From Phycisphaerae bacterium (GTDB taxonomy: Bacteria > Planctomycetota > Phycisphaerae > UBA1845 > PWPN01): 32,245 bases of DNA. The stretch is from the NCBI GenBank assembly GCA_012719955.1, contig JAAXZI010000125.1, positions 1 to 32,245 on the forward strand, read 5' to 3'. Made by a program: the position numbers and the translations under genes. The notes below the pieces were generated by a model. The model saw only the letters and a program-made list of their open reading frames with translations, had not been told where the DNA came from and did not search any database. Below, piece by piece: positions 15,707 to 23,555 of the stretch; position 1 is the stretch's first letter; every line of letters begins with the position of its first letter.

Positions 15707-17404
15707 ATGGCTAAGCTTGATCCTGCAATCGTCGATTTCGTCCGGACCGCCGCGAACAGCGAGGGATACGCCGCTTATCTGCGCGATACGCTGGTGGAAC
15801 TGGTGAACATCAACACCGCTCCCGATGCCGATCTCCAGGAGAGCGCGGCCCGCGAACGGCAGCTTTTCGACCTCATCGAGCGCGAGGCCCGGGCCGCCCT
15901 GGGAGCGGAGGCGACGGTCGAACGCCCGCCCATCGATCCGGCCATCGGCGCCGATCCGGCCTACTCGCTTCCCGGCTATGCCGTCCGCGACGGCAAGGTG
16001 CCGCCGGTGGAGGAGGTCTACGCGGGACGCACCAACCTCCAGGTGCTGGCTCCCGCGCCGGCCGGCGGTGAGCCCGCGGTCATCCTCCATGCTCATGCCG
16101 ACGTCGTTCCTCCATGGTTCGAGGCTCGCGTCGAGGGCCAGCGCGTCTTCGGCCGGGGGGCCTGCGACAACAAGGCCCAGATCGCGATCCTCCTGGCCCA
16201 GATGAAGCTTCTCCGCGAGATGCAGGAAAAGCTCGGCCTCAAACCCGCCGGTGGACGCGTCTACCAGTTCACCATCGACGAGGAAATCGGCGGCAACGGT
16301 TCGCTCTCGGCCGTGACCGACCCACGTTTCGCGAAGCTGCCGGTGCTCCTGCATGATTCGTCCAACCTCGTGCCGTACTGTGCCCATCGCGGCGCGGTCT
16401 GGTATCGTTGCGAGCTGTCCGTCGGCAAGAGTGGGGCGGCCAGCGCGGTGGAGCTCTTCCCCTTCGTGGTGCTGGCCCTGGAAGAGGAAGGCCGCAAGAT
16501 CCGCGAAGAAACCCGGCATCCGCTCTTCACCCCGGCCCACGCGCAGACCAGTCACGGCATCCTGGGGCCGTTCGGCAGCAGTCCGGCCGTCGTGTGCGAT
16601 CACGTGGCCGTCGAGGTGGTGGCCAAGTCCAAGGCCAATCCCCAGCGCGTGGGCATGAAGGTCATCGAGTTCTTCGAGGAAGCCATCGGTTACTACGTGC
16701 GGCTCTACGGCGATAAAACCCGCGAGACCGATCCGGCCACCGGCAAGCCCAAGGTCGGGCGCCACTTTGAGGTGAAGGTAACGCCCACGCCGGACAGTAC
16801 CATCCTGCGCATCGACGTGTTCGGCAAGAGCGGGCACATGGCCTCCGTGGCCCAGTGCGACAACGCGATTACCAAGGCGGCGTTCCTCTTTTCCGGACTG
16901 GTCAAGGCTGCCTCTAAATACCAGCAGGTAGAAGCGGTGGGGCGGCTGGTCGGCGCCCCGGGCGATGGACGCGAGATCGTCCTGGAGGGCTGCCAGGGCT
17001 TCACCCCCGCCCACAAAATGGCTGACGTGCAGGCCCGCCTCGCCGCGGCCGCGGTGAAAGGCGCACAAAAGTACTGCAAGCATCGGAGTCGCCCGTTCGA
17101 CGACAGTATGGTGCGGATGAGCTTCGACCGGCTGCATAACGACGCCTATGCCGACTCGCCGGACGCGCCGCCCATGCAGGCCCTCAAGACGGCCTGCGCG
17201 GCGGTCGGCCACCCGTTGCCCAAGCCGCTGGGCTGGGAGGTGAGCTGCGACGCGCGCATCTACCACCATAAGGGGCACCCCGTCGCCATCTTCGGCGCCG
17301 GCAAACTCGAACAGGCCCACGCCGCCACCGAGCACGTGGACATCCCCGACCTGCAGAAGGCCCTGGCCATCAGCACGCTGGCCACGTGGAGCTTGATTGG
17401 GTAG
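15707..17404 (+). CDS. M20-family metallopeptidase / amidohydrolase (ArgE/DapE/ACY1 type)
   Basis: This is a 565-residue di-zinc hydrolase of peptides or N-acyl amino acids. GGAG lies five nt before the ATG. Metal-site residues are His130 and Asp132 (HAHADVV), Asp154 (GRGACDNKAQ), the Glu192-Glu193 pair (TIDEEIGGNGS), and a C-terminal His in HAATEHVDI. A central dimerisation/lid region is much longer than in typical ~380-450-residue members. No signal peptide is seen, so it is probably cytoplasmic. The DapE function suggested by dapF elsewhere in the window is not supported by proximity or motif. It follows the DUF547 gene and precedes the zinc-ribbon gene by 116 nt. Confidence 0.87.
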   Translation: MAKLDPAIVDFVRTAANSEGYAAYLRDTLVELVNINTAPDADLQESAARERQLFDLIEREARAALGAEATVERPPIDPAIGADPAYSLPGYAVRDGKVPPVEEVYAGRTNLQVLAPAPAGGEPAVILHAHADVVPPWFEARVEGQRVFGRGACDNKAQIAILLAQMKLLREMQEKLGLKPAGGRVYQFTIDEEIGGNGSLSAVTDPRFAKLPVLLHDSSNLVPYCAHRGAVWYRCELSVGKSGAASAVELFPFVVLALEEEGRKIREETRHPLFTPAHAQTSHGILGPFGSSPAVVCDHVAVEVVAKSKANPQRVGMKVIEFFEEAIGYYVRLYGDKTRETDPATGKPKVGRHFEVKVTPTPDSTILRIDVFGKSGHMASVAQCDNAITKAAFLFSGLVKAASKYQQVEAVGRLVGAPGDGREIVLEGCQGFTPAHKMADVQARLAAAAVKGAQKYCKHRSRPFDDSMVRMSFDRLHNDAYADSPDAPPMQALKTACAAVGHPLPKPLGWEVSCDARIYHHKGHPVAIFGAGKLEQAHAATEHVDIPDLQKALAISTLATWSLIG

Positions 17405-17441
17405 GCAGGCTGGGTGGCATTGGGACGTAGTGGCCGGGTGC

Positions 17442-17477
17442 CATGTCCACACGCCCGTACTCGGGTGGGTGAACATG
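17442..17477. repeat. Imperfect inverted repeat CATGTCCAC...GGTGAACATG
   Basis: The two arms CATGTCCACACGCCCG and CGGGTGGGTGAACATG pair imperfectly over a short centre. The form resembles CATGCCCACG...CGTGGGCATG palindromes that I recall as dispersed repeats in Planctomycetota, but that comparison is from memory. It lies in the 116-nt gap upstream of the zinc-ribbon gene. Confidence 0.35.
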
Positions 17478-17520
17478 CGGGATGTGCTGGCGGCACAATC
17501 CAATCAGAAGGGGGCCGGCA

Positions 17521-17802
17521 ATGGACCATTCACCCCTGCTTTGTCACCGCTGCGGCACGGAGCTTCATCCCGGCTCCGGGGACTTCTACGTCGTTCGAAT
17601 CGAGGCCTTCGCCGACCCCTCGCCGCCGGTGATTGAGGAGGCGGATCCGGACCCTGATCCTCGCCGGGAGCTTGATCGCCTGGCCGAACAACTGAGTACG
17701 CTCTCGCCCCAGGAGGCCATGGACCAGGTCTACCGCCGGCTTACGATCTACCTCTGCGTGGCCTGTTATCGCCCGTGGATCGAGAACCCCGCCGGGGCTT
17801 GA
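17521..17802 (+). CDS. Small zinc-ribbon-like hypothetical protein
   Basis: This 93-residue product has two CxxC pairs, CHRC near residue 8 and CVAC near residue 79, spaced to fold as one zinc ribbon around an acidic linker (IEEADPDPDPRREL) and a helix. GAAGGGG eight nt before the ATG supports the start. I do not recognise a named family. Its 3' end overlaps the 3' end of the convergent methyltransferase gene by 62 nt. Confidence 0.6.
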   Translation: MDHSPLLCHRCGTELHPGSGDFYVVRIEAFADPSPPVIEEADPDPDPRRELDRLAEQLSTLSPQEAMDQVYRRLTIYLCVACYRPWIENPAGA

Positions 17803-18934
17803 GGGCGGTTGCAGAGGAGGCCGCCGGACCCGATGCCGCGGCCGGTCGCCGTGCCGGTCGTTTGGAAATCTTGCCGGCCTCGTACACCTCGAAGGGTCTC
17901 ACCGGCCGGCCTGCCTTCTCCAGCGCCTGCCGCTCCTTCATGAGCCGGTTGATGGTTGTCTCCACCGCCAGCCGGCCCGAATCGCACAGGAGCCACCGCC
18001 GGCCCAGTCGCTCGGCCACCACCCCGGTCGTGCCGCTACCGCAGAAGAAGTCGGCCACCAACTCCCCCTCGTTGCTGGAGGCGAGAATGATCCGCTCCAG
18101 CAGGGCTTCCGGCTTCTGCGTGGGATAGCCGCAGCGCTGCGGATCTTTCTGCTGGATGTGGCTGATGTCCGTCCACACGTCCGCCGGGGTGAGCAGGTCG
18201 TCTTCGTAATAACGGTAGAGCTTGCCGGCGGACCTGATGGTGAAATACGCCCGCCCATCGGGGCCCACCTGGCGTTTCATGTGGTTTCGCCGCTGCGAAC
18301 CGCGCGGCTTGCCCACCGCGGCCAGGTTGAAGGTCCATCGGTTCGACTTGGTATACAGGAGAATGGTGTCGTGTTTGGTGGAATACCGGCGGCGCTGACG
18401 TCCCCCGGACTGGTAGTGCCAGATGATCTCGTTGCACAGCCGCTTGGGCCCGAAGATTTCATCCAGCATCAGCCGCAGCAGGCTGTTCACGCGATAGTCG
18501 CAATGTACGTACAGGCTGCCGGTCTCGGAGAGCAACTCGCGCATGAGCACCAGACGCTCGTACATCATCTGGGCGTAGGAGTTTGCGCCGCGTCCCCACT
18601 TGTCGCGGTAGGCCACGACACCGGCCGGGGGCTTTCGGCCGGCGCCCGGGCTTCGCGGAGCCGCTGGGGCGCGCATGAGCCGATCGGTCCCGAGGTTGAA
18701 GGGCGGATCGATGTAGATGAGGTCAATCCGGCCGCGGTACTCTTCGAGCAGTGAGCTCATCACCGCCCGGTTGTCCCCGAGCACAATGCGGTTACGCAAT
18801 TCGCCGGAAGCCTGGGGTTCGGAACCCGGCACCGAGTCCACCAGCCGCAGCGGCACAGCCCACGCGCGGGGGGGCACCTCTCGCCGGCGTCCCTGCTGGT
18901 CATATTTACCGTCCCAGATCAGCTCACTGCTCAC
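17741..18934 (-). CDS. Beta-class DNA (N6-adenine/N4-cytosine) methyltransferase, orphan
   Basis: The 397-residue protein carries motif IV DPPFNLG (residues 76-82) before the AdoMet-binding motif I DFFCGSGTTG (295-304), the order that defines the beta class of amino-methyltransferases. YPTQKPEALLERII precedes motif I, as in N6-adenine/N4-cytosine enzymes of the type III/Mod-like group. A middle region (~110-260) probably contains the target recognition part. The C-terminal ~40 residues are Ala/Arg/Pro-rich and basic, and are partly encoded opposite the zinc-ribbon gene. It starts with GTG; an AGGAAG 13 nt upstream is rather distant. No restriction endonuclease or specificity gene is adjacent, so a regulatory or solitary role is likely. 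The recognition site cannot be told from sequence. Confidence 0.88.
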   Translation of the reverse strand: MSSELIWDGKYDQQGRRREVPPRAWAVPLRLVDSVPGSEPQASGELRNRIVLGDNRAVMSSLLEEYRGRIDLIYIDPPFNLGTDRLMRAPAAPRSPGAGRKPPAGVVAYRDKWGRGANSYAQMMYERLVLMRELLSETGSLYVHCDYRVNSLLRLMLDEIFGPKRLCNEIIWHYQSGGRQRRRYSTKHDTILLYTKSNRWTFNLAAVGKPRGSQRRNHMKRQVGPDGRAYFTIRSAGKLYRYYEDDLLTPADVWTDISHIQQKDPQRCGYPTQKPEALLERIILASSNEGELVADFFCGSGTTGVVAERLGRRWLLCDSGRLAVETTINRLMKERQALEKAGRPVRPFEVYEAGKISKRPARRPAAASGPAASSATALKPRRGSRSTGDNRPRRGRS

Positions 18935-18955
18935 TTCTTGCTTCTCACTTCCTGA
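18920..18955. repeat. GTGAGAAG-type degenerate repeat at the methyltransferase start
   Basis: On the minus strand the region reads as repeated GAAGTGAGAAG/CAAGAAGTGAG/CAGTGAG units spanning the GTG start of the methyltransferase. It resembles the tract at 10129-10180, and makes the exact methyltransferase start harder to fix. Confidence 0.4.
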
Positions 18956-18972
18956 GTAGGGTGAGAGCCGGG

Positions 18973-19001
18973 TTGTCCTCTGGCCGGCATAGGGCTATAG
19001 T
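18973..19001 (+). promoter_or_regulatory. Candidate sigma-70 promoter of prfB
   Basis: TTGTCC (18973-18978) and TATAGT (18996-19001) are exactly 17 nt apart, matching consensus at 4 and 5 of 6 positions. The predicted start at about 19008 gives a 32-nt leader with AGGAG eight nt before the ATG. Confidence 0.55.
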
Positions 19002-19039
19002 GTGGCCGTAGCATTGACAGCGCACAAGGAGTTGATTGG

Positions 19040-20156
19040 ATGCATTTTGAGAACCCCGTCGCGACGCTGGAAGAACTTTCGGCCCGGATCATTGCCATCC
19101 GGGACTCTCTTTGACTTACCGAAAAAGATCTCCCGAAAAGCTGAACTTGAAACCCAAATGGCTGAGCCGAACTTCTGGGACGTCCAGGAGCGGGCCCGCG
19201 TCGTTGTAAACGAGCTGAAGGCGCTCAAGAGCGTCGTCGAGCCCGTCCAGAACCTCGAAAAGAGGCTTGAGGACGCCCGGGTGCTGCTCGAACTGGCCCG
19301 GGAGGCCAATGACGCTGACAGCTTCAAGGAGCTGGACAACGAGCTGCTCGGCTTGCAGGAAGAGCTGGGCCGGGTCGAGCTGATGACCCTGTTGTCGGGC
19401 AAGAATGACGCCCGCGACTGCTTCTTCAGCATCCAGGCCGGGGCCGGCGGGACGGAGGCGTGCGACTGGGCCGAGATGCTCTTCCGCATGTACCTGCGCT
19501 ACTTCGAGCGGCACGGCTACGAGGTGGAGGAACTGGCCAAGACCGACGGTGAAGGCGCCGGCATCCGCGGCGTGACGCTGAAGGTCTGCGGCCCGTATGC
19601 GGCCGGCTATCTCTCCTGCGAGCGCGGCGTACACCGGCTGGTGCGCATCAGCCCCTTTGACGCCAATAAACGCCGCCACACCAGCTTCGCCGCGGTGGAC
19701 GTGCTGCCCGTGCTCGACGACATCGATGTGGAGCTCAAGGAAAACGAGCTCGACATCGTGTACTTCCGTCGGGCAGCCGGCGCCGGTGGCCAGAACGTCA
19801 ACAAGGTGGCCACCGCCGTCCGCGTCCGGCACATTCCCACCGGCCTGACCGTGGAGTGCGTCAACGAACGCAGCCAGGGGCAGAACAAGCGTATGGCCCT
19901 GGCGATCCTTCAATCCAAGATCGAGCGGCTGGAACAGGAAAAACGCGACCGGGAGATAGAAAAGCTCTACGGTGACAAGGGCGAAATCGCCTGGGGCAGC
20001 CAGATCCGCAGTTATGTGCTCGACGATCGTCGGGTGAAAGATCATCGCACCGGCGTGGAAACCTTCAACCCCGAAAGAGTCCTCGACGGCGAAATCCAGG
20101 AGTTCATCGAAGCCGAACTGCGCCGGCGGGCGCAGAAGGGCCGGAAGGACGCGTAG
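19040..20156 (+). CDS. prfB: Peptide chain release factor 2, made by programmed +1 frameshift
   Basis: RF2 recognises UAA and UGA stop codons and triggers peptide release. Translation starts at the ATG at 19040 (AGGAG eight nt upstream), reads 24 codons to CTT, meets an in-frame TGA at 19112-19114, and must shift +1 at CTT-TGA-C to continue as GAC from 19113. The joined product (19040-19111 plus 19113-20156) has 371 residues, normal for RF2. Both halves align with the family: MHFENPVATLEELSARI, then KAELETQMAEPNFWD. The stop-reading tripeptide SPF is at 204-206 and the catalytic GGQ at 249-251. It is therefore an intact, autoregulated gene and not a broken one. Confidence 0.97.
19109..19115 (+). 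promoter_or_regulatory. RF2 programmed +1 frameshift site
   Basis: CTTTGAC is the standard slip heptamer: P-site CUU moves onto UUU while UGA awaits RF2, so low RF2 raises frameshifting. The usual internal Shine-Dalgarno stimulator (AGGGGG three nt upstream in E. coli) is replaced by the weaker CGGGA, four nt upstream of CTT. Confidence 0.93.
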
Positions 20157-20197
20157 AACGCACCGCGTTCGCGACGCCGGTGTCGGATGCATTTCGT

Positions 20198-20203
20198 TAT
20201 AAT
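20198..20203 (+). promoter_or_regulatory. Candidate -10 box for the NIPSNAP gene
   Basis: A perfect TATAAT lies 80 nt before the ATG, in the 127-nt gap after prfB. No matching -35 is seen at 16-18 nt, so confidence is limited. Confidence 0.3.
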
Positions 20204-20283
20204 GGCTGAGTCGCGGCAGGGGGCCACTGTGGCTCCAGCCAGCCGAAAAACGGCAGATTCTTGCGGGCGTACGAAGGAGCAGA

Positions 20284-21108
20284 ATGATGAATGGGAAGAT
20301 GGAGCGCCGGAGTTTTCTGGCCGGTTCGTTGGCTGCCACCGTGGGCGCATCGACCGTCGGCAGCCTGGCCGCCGGGCAGCAGGGGAGCGGTGGAGCCGGC
20401 CCCAGAGAGTACTACGAGCTGCGCATTTGCCGGATGAATCGCGGGGCCGCGATCCAGCGGTTGGAGGATTACTTCCAGAACGCCCTGATCCCCGCCTACC
20501 GCCGGTTGGGCGCCGGGCCGGTCGGGGTGTTCACCGTCGTGGTCGGGCCGGATAGCCCGAGTTTTTACGTGTTGATTCCACACCCTTCGGCCGAGTCGGC
20601 CTGCCACATCTCGAACCGGTTGGCCGAAGACGCGGAGTATCGCAAGGCGGCCGCCGCCATCCGCGAGGCCCCCGCGACCGACCCGCCGTATGCCAATATC
20701 GAGAGCCGCCTGCTGTTGGCCGCCGACTTCATGCCCAGGCTGGAAGTACCGGCCGGTGCGGCCAAGAACGAGCCGCGGATCTTCGAACTGCGCACCTACC
20801 GCAGCCATTCCAAGACCGCTGCCCGCAAGAAACTGGAGATGTTCGGTCCCGGCGGCGAGTTGGGCATCTTCCGGCGAACCGGGCTCCAGCCGGTCTTTTT
20901 CGCCGAAACGCTCTACGGCCCGCACATGCCCAGCCTGTGCTACATGCTGGTATTCCCCGACCAGGCTACCCGCGAGAAGAACTGGGCCAGGTTCGTGGCT
21001 GACCCGGAATGGAAGAAGCTGAGCACGACCCCGGGCTACACCGATGCGGAGATTGTGGCCGACATTCATAACGTCTTGCTGCGCCCGACCGCATATTCCC
21101 AGATATAG
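20284..21108 (+). CDS. Tat-exported NIPSNAP-family protein
   Basis: The 274-residue product begins with a twin-arginine signal (MERRSFLAGSLAA), cleaved probably after the Ala-rich stretch near residue 30. Two tandem ferredoxin-like NIPSNAP domains follow: one from YYELRICRM (~44) and one from RIFELRTYRSHS (~167). Each has the E-L-R-x-Y/C opening and a W or Y-rich end. The biochemical role of NIPSNAP proteins in bacteria is not established; in Planctomycetota they are often Tat-exported and near sugar oxidoreductases, as here. AGGAG precedes two adjacent ATGs (20284 and 20287); spacing favours the second by three bases. The downstream Gfo/Idh gene is separated by 130 nt of repeats. Confidence 0.85.
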   Translation: MMNGKMERRSFLAGSLAATVGASTVGSLAAGQQGSGGAGPREYYELRICRMNRGAAIQRLEDYFQNALIPAYRRLGAGPVGVFTVVVGPDSPSFYVLIPHPSAESACHISNRLAEDAEYRKAAAAIREAPATDPPYANIESRLLLAADFMPRLEVPAGAAKNEPRIFELRTYRSHSKTAARKKLEMFGPGGELGIFRRTGLQPVFFAETLYGPHMPSLCYMLVFPDQATREKNWARFVADPEWKKLSTTPGYTDAEIVADIHNVLLRPTAYSQI

Positions 21109-21222
21109 CCGCAGAGGGCGCAGAGGGAGCCGGCCACAGAGGACACAGAGAGCACAGAGTGAGGGCATTGGGCCACAGAGGGCACAGAGTTGGCCCAGCC
21201 ACAGAGGGCACAGAGAAAAAAC
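21109..21222 (+). repeat. CACAGAGG(G/A)CACAGAG degenerate tandem repeat
   Basis: Units such as CGCAGAGGGCGCAGAGG, CCACAGAGGACACAGAG, CCACAGAGGGCACAGAG (twice) and AGCACAGAG run from just after the NIPSNAP stop to just before the Gfo/Idh ribosome site. Spacing is irregular and copies differ. I recall such CACAGAG repeats in intergenic regions of many environmental bacterial genomes; this is memory and not a search. Copies could form no strong hairpin, so they look like dispersed short repeats and not a terminator. Confidence 0.75.
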
Positions 21223-21238
21223 GACTTGAGGGTTTGCC

Positions 21239-22525
21239 ATGTTTCATTCGGTTACGCGTCGGGAGTTCACGAAGCGTGCGGTGGTTACGGGGGCGGCGAT
21301 GGCTACGGCCCGATCCGCTGTGGCGGCTGTCGGGGCCAATGAGAAAATTCGAGTGGGCGTGATTGGTTGCCGGACCCGGGGGCATCAGGTCGCGTCCACC
21401 TTCGCCGGTACCGGGCGGTTCGAGATCGTGAGCCTCTGTGATTGCGATGCGGCCATGCTCGACCAGGGGATGACGGTCCTGGATAAAAAGCTGCCGCACC
21501 CGCCGCGGCCGGAGCGTGATTTTCGCCGGCTGCTGGATGACAAGGGCGTGGATGTGATCGTCAACGCGACGCCGGACCATTGGCATGCGCTGATTACCGT
21601 GCTGGCCCTGCAGGCCGGCAAGCATGTCTACGTGGAGAAGCCCGCCTGCTACAACGTGCGCGACGGCCAGGCCATGGTGGCGGCCGCGCGGCGGTACCCG
21701 AAACTGGTGGTCCAGGTGGGCTCGCAGCAGCGCAGCGGGCCGCACTTCCTGGAAGCCAAGGCCTTCATCGCGGAGGGAGGATTGGGCAAGGTGGGCTTTG
21801 CCCGCGGCTGGTTCACCACCGATCGGGGGGTGGTGCCCATTGTTCCGGACGGCGCACCGCCTGAGGGCTTCGACTACGACTTGTGGGTCGGGCCGGCGCC
21901 GTACCGGCCCTTCAACGAGAAGAAAGTTCATTACAACTGGCACTTTGTGCGGGATTATGGCACCGGCGATCTGGGCAACTGGGGTGCCCATTGGCTAGAT
22001 TCGATTCGCCAACTGCTGGATCTGGACGTGCCCCGGGCGGTCATGGCCACCGGCGGCACTTACGTCGTGCGCGATGCCAAGGAGTTCCCGGATACCCAGA
22101 CCGTGCTCTACGAATACCCGCATTTGACGCTGGCCTGGGAGCTGCGCGAGTGGTCGCCGTTCCCCATGAACGGCATGGGTGGCGGGATCGAGATCCGCGG
22201 AGAGAAGGGGGCCCTGACCATCGACCGCAGCGGCTGGACGTTCCACCCGCACAATGGTCAACCGCAGCGGCATAAGGGCACCGGCCAGGAAGTACCGCAC
22301 GCGCTGAATTTCGCCGATTGTATCGCCGGCGCAGCCCGACCGGCCGCCAGCATCGAGCAGGGCGTCAAGACCTGCGTATTGATCCATCTTGGGAACATCG
22401 CGACCTTCACGAAACGCAGACTGGAATGGGACGCGGACAAGGAGACCATCGCGAACGACGCGGAAGCCGCGCGCATGCTGGGCCGTGAGTATCGCGCGCC
22501 CTGGACATTGCCCTCCCTGGCGTAA
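21239..22525 (+). CDS. Tat-exported Gfo/Idh/MocA-family oxidoreductase
   Basis: This is a 428-residue NAD(P)-dependent sugar or inositol dehydrogenase-type protein. A twin-arginine signal (TRREFTKRAVVTG) leads, followed by a Rossmann domain starting IRVGVIGCRTRG, the DHWHA segment and the family EKP motif (YVEKPACYN), then the C-terminal alpha/beta substrate domain with YGTGDLGNWGAHWLD. GAGGG seven nt before the ATG marks the start. Export of a nicotinamide-cofactor enzyme is known for glucose-fructose oxidoreductase and is common in Planctomycetota. The GH16 gene begins 9 nt after its stop, so the pair is cotranscribed and probably handles a glycan. The exact substrate is unknown. Confidence 0.92.
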   Translation: MFHSVTRREFTKRAVVTGAAMATARSAVAAVGANEKIRVGVIGCRTRGHQVASTFAGTGRFEIVSLCDCDAAMLDQGMTVLDKKLPHPPRPERDFRRLLDDKGVDVIVNATPDHWHALITVLALQAGKHVYVEKPACYNVRDGQAMVAAARRYPKLVVQVGSQQRSGPHFLEAKAFIAEGGLGKVGFARGWFTTDRGVVPIVPDGAPPEGFDYDLWVGPAPYRPFNEKKVHYNWHFVRDYGTGDLGNWGAHWLDSIRQLLDLDVPRAVMATGGTYVVRDAKEFPDTQTVLYEYPHLTLAWELREWSPFPMNGMGGGIEIRGEKGALTIDRSGWTFHPHNGQPQRHKGTGQEVPHALNFADCIAGAARPAASIEQGVKTCVLIHLGNIATFTKRRLEWDADKETIANDAEAARMLGREYRAPWTLPSLA

Positions 22526-22534
22526 GGATTGACC

Positions 22535-23392
22535 ATGAGCCGTCTATTGCTTTCAGTCACAGGTCTCTTCGGACTGGTCCTTGGAACCGTGCCCGCGCAG
22601 GCGGCCGAGCCCGCCAAAGCGCCGGCCACGCAGCCGGCCACGCGCCCGGCGAGGGTGGTCGGCGAGCGGCCCAAACCTGCCGACGATCTGCCTCCGACAC
22701 CGGTTGGCAAGGCCTGGAAACTGGTCTGGCATGACGAGTTCAACGGGACGGAGCTGGACGAAACCAAATGGAGCACGCCGCCGGACGCCCCGCGCCGCGA
22801 CGGGTGGTGGATGCGCAAGGCCATATCACTGGACGGCCGGGGCCACCTGGTGATACGCACGTTCGAAGAGGATGGCAAGTACATTGATGGCTGCGTGCGT
22901 ACACTGGGCAAGTTCGAGCATGCCTTCGGCTATTACGTGGCCCGTATCCGGCTCCATCGCCAGCCGGGGCACTGGCCGGCGTTCTGGCTGATGGGCAAGA
23001 GCGTGATGCGCGTTGGCGATGAAGGGCGGGATGGAAGCGAAATCGACATCATGGAAAAGCCGTGGCTGGATGACCGGGTCAACCACGCCATCCATTGGGA
23101 TGGCTACGGCAAGGAGCACAAATCCGCTTCCACGAAGGCCACCGCCCCCGGCCTGATGGAGGGTTTTCACACCTATGCCCTCTGGTGGTCGCCGGATGAA
23201 TACGTCTTTTACATCGATGGCCGGGAAACCTGGCGTACCCGGGCCGGCGGCGTGTGCCAGGCGCCGCTGTTCATCAAACTCAGCGACGAGATCGGCAAAT
23301 GGGGCGGCGACATTCGCCAGGCCGAACTACCTGACGAATTCCTCGTGGACTACGTGCGGGTATATGACCTCGTGGACCTGCCGGGCCAGTGA
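22535..23392 (+). CDS. Exported glycoside hydrolase family 16 protein
   Basis: The 285-residue product has a signal peptide (to about residue 25, PAQA), an Ala/Thr/Gln/Pro-rich stretch, then a GH16 beta-jelly-roll. The catalytic motif E-I-D-I-M-E is complete at residues 169-174 (nucleophile Glu169, Asp171, acid/base Glu174). LVWHDEFNGTELDETKW opens the domain and VDYVRVYD closes it, both typical. GH16 enzymes cleave beta-1,3/1,4-glucans, carrageenan, agarose and similar; the substrate here cannot be assigned from motifs. The ATG at 22535 has AAGG seven nt upstream; a TTG at 22529 is a weaker start. It is transcriptionally coupled to the Gfo/Idh gene. Confidence 0.94.
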   Translation: MSRLLLSVTGLFGLVLGTVPAQAAEPAKAPATQPATRPARVVGERPKPADDLPPTPVGKAWKLVWHDEFNGTELDETKWSTPPDAPRRDGWWMRKAISLDGRGHLVIRTFEEDGKYIDGCVRTLGKFEHAFGYYVARIRLHRQPGHWPAFWLMGKSVMRVGDEGRDGSEIDIMEKPWLDDRVNHAIHWDGYGKEHKSASTKATAPGLMEGFHTYALWWSPDEYVFYIDGRETWRTRAGGVCQAPLFIKLSDEIGKWGGDIRQAELPDEFLVDYVRVYDLVDLPGQ

Positions 23393-23555
23393 GTGGGATT
23401 CATGGGGCGCGACGAGGCCATGAGGGGTCGTAAGCACAGGCCGTGGCGCCGCACTCCCGGTTGAAACGACTCTGTTGGCCGGTTCGAGTCGGACGTCGCC
23501 GAGATGAACATGGCCGTCGAACCGTTGCCCGGGGGGGAGGCCCGCGCCGCGCGGC

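Noticed and set aside
15584..17503. Long minus-strand open frame opposite the M20 peptidase gene
   Set aside because: It is a high-GC antisense shadow; composition and motifs support only the plus-strand M20 gene.
17741..18934. Complete restriction-modification system
   Set aside because: No endonuclease or specificity gene is next to the methyltransferase.
19040..19114. prfB as a frameshifted pseudogene
   Set aside because: The in-frame TGA sits at the canonical CTT-TGA-C recoding site and the rest of RF2 is intact.
21109..21222. CRISPR array
   Set aside because: The CACAGAG units are short, variable and irregularly spaced, with no uniform unique spacers and no cas genes.
23481..23490. 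GGTTCGAGTC, resembling a tRNA T-loop, in the gap after the GH16 gene
   Set aside because: The flanks do not form a 5-bp T-stem, and no acceptor, D or anticodon arm is present; probably chance.
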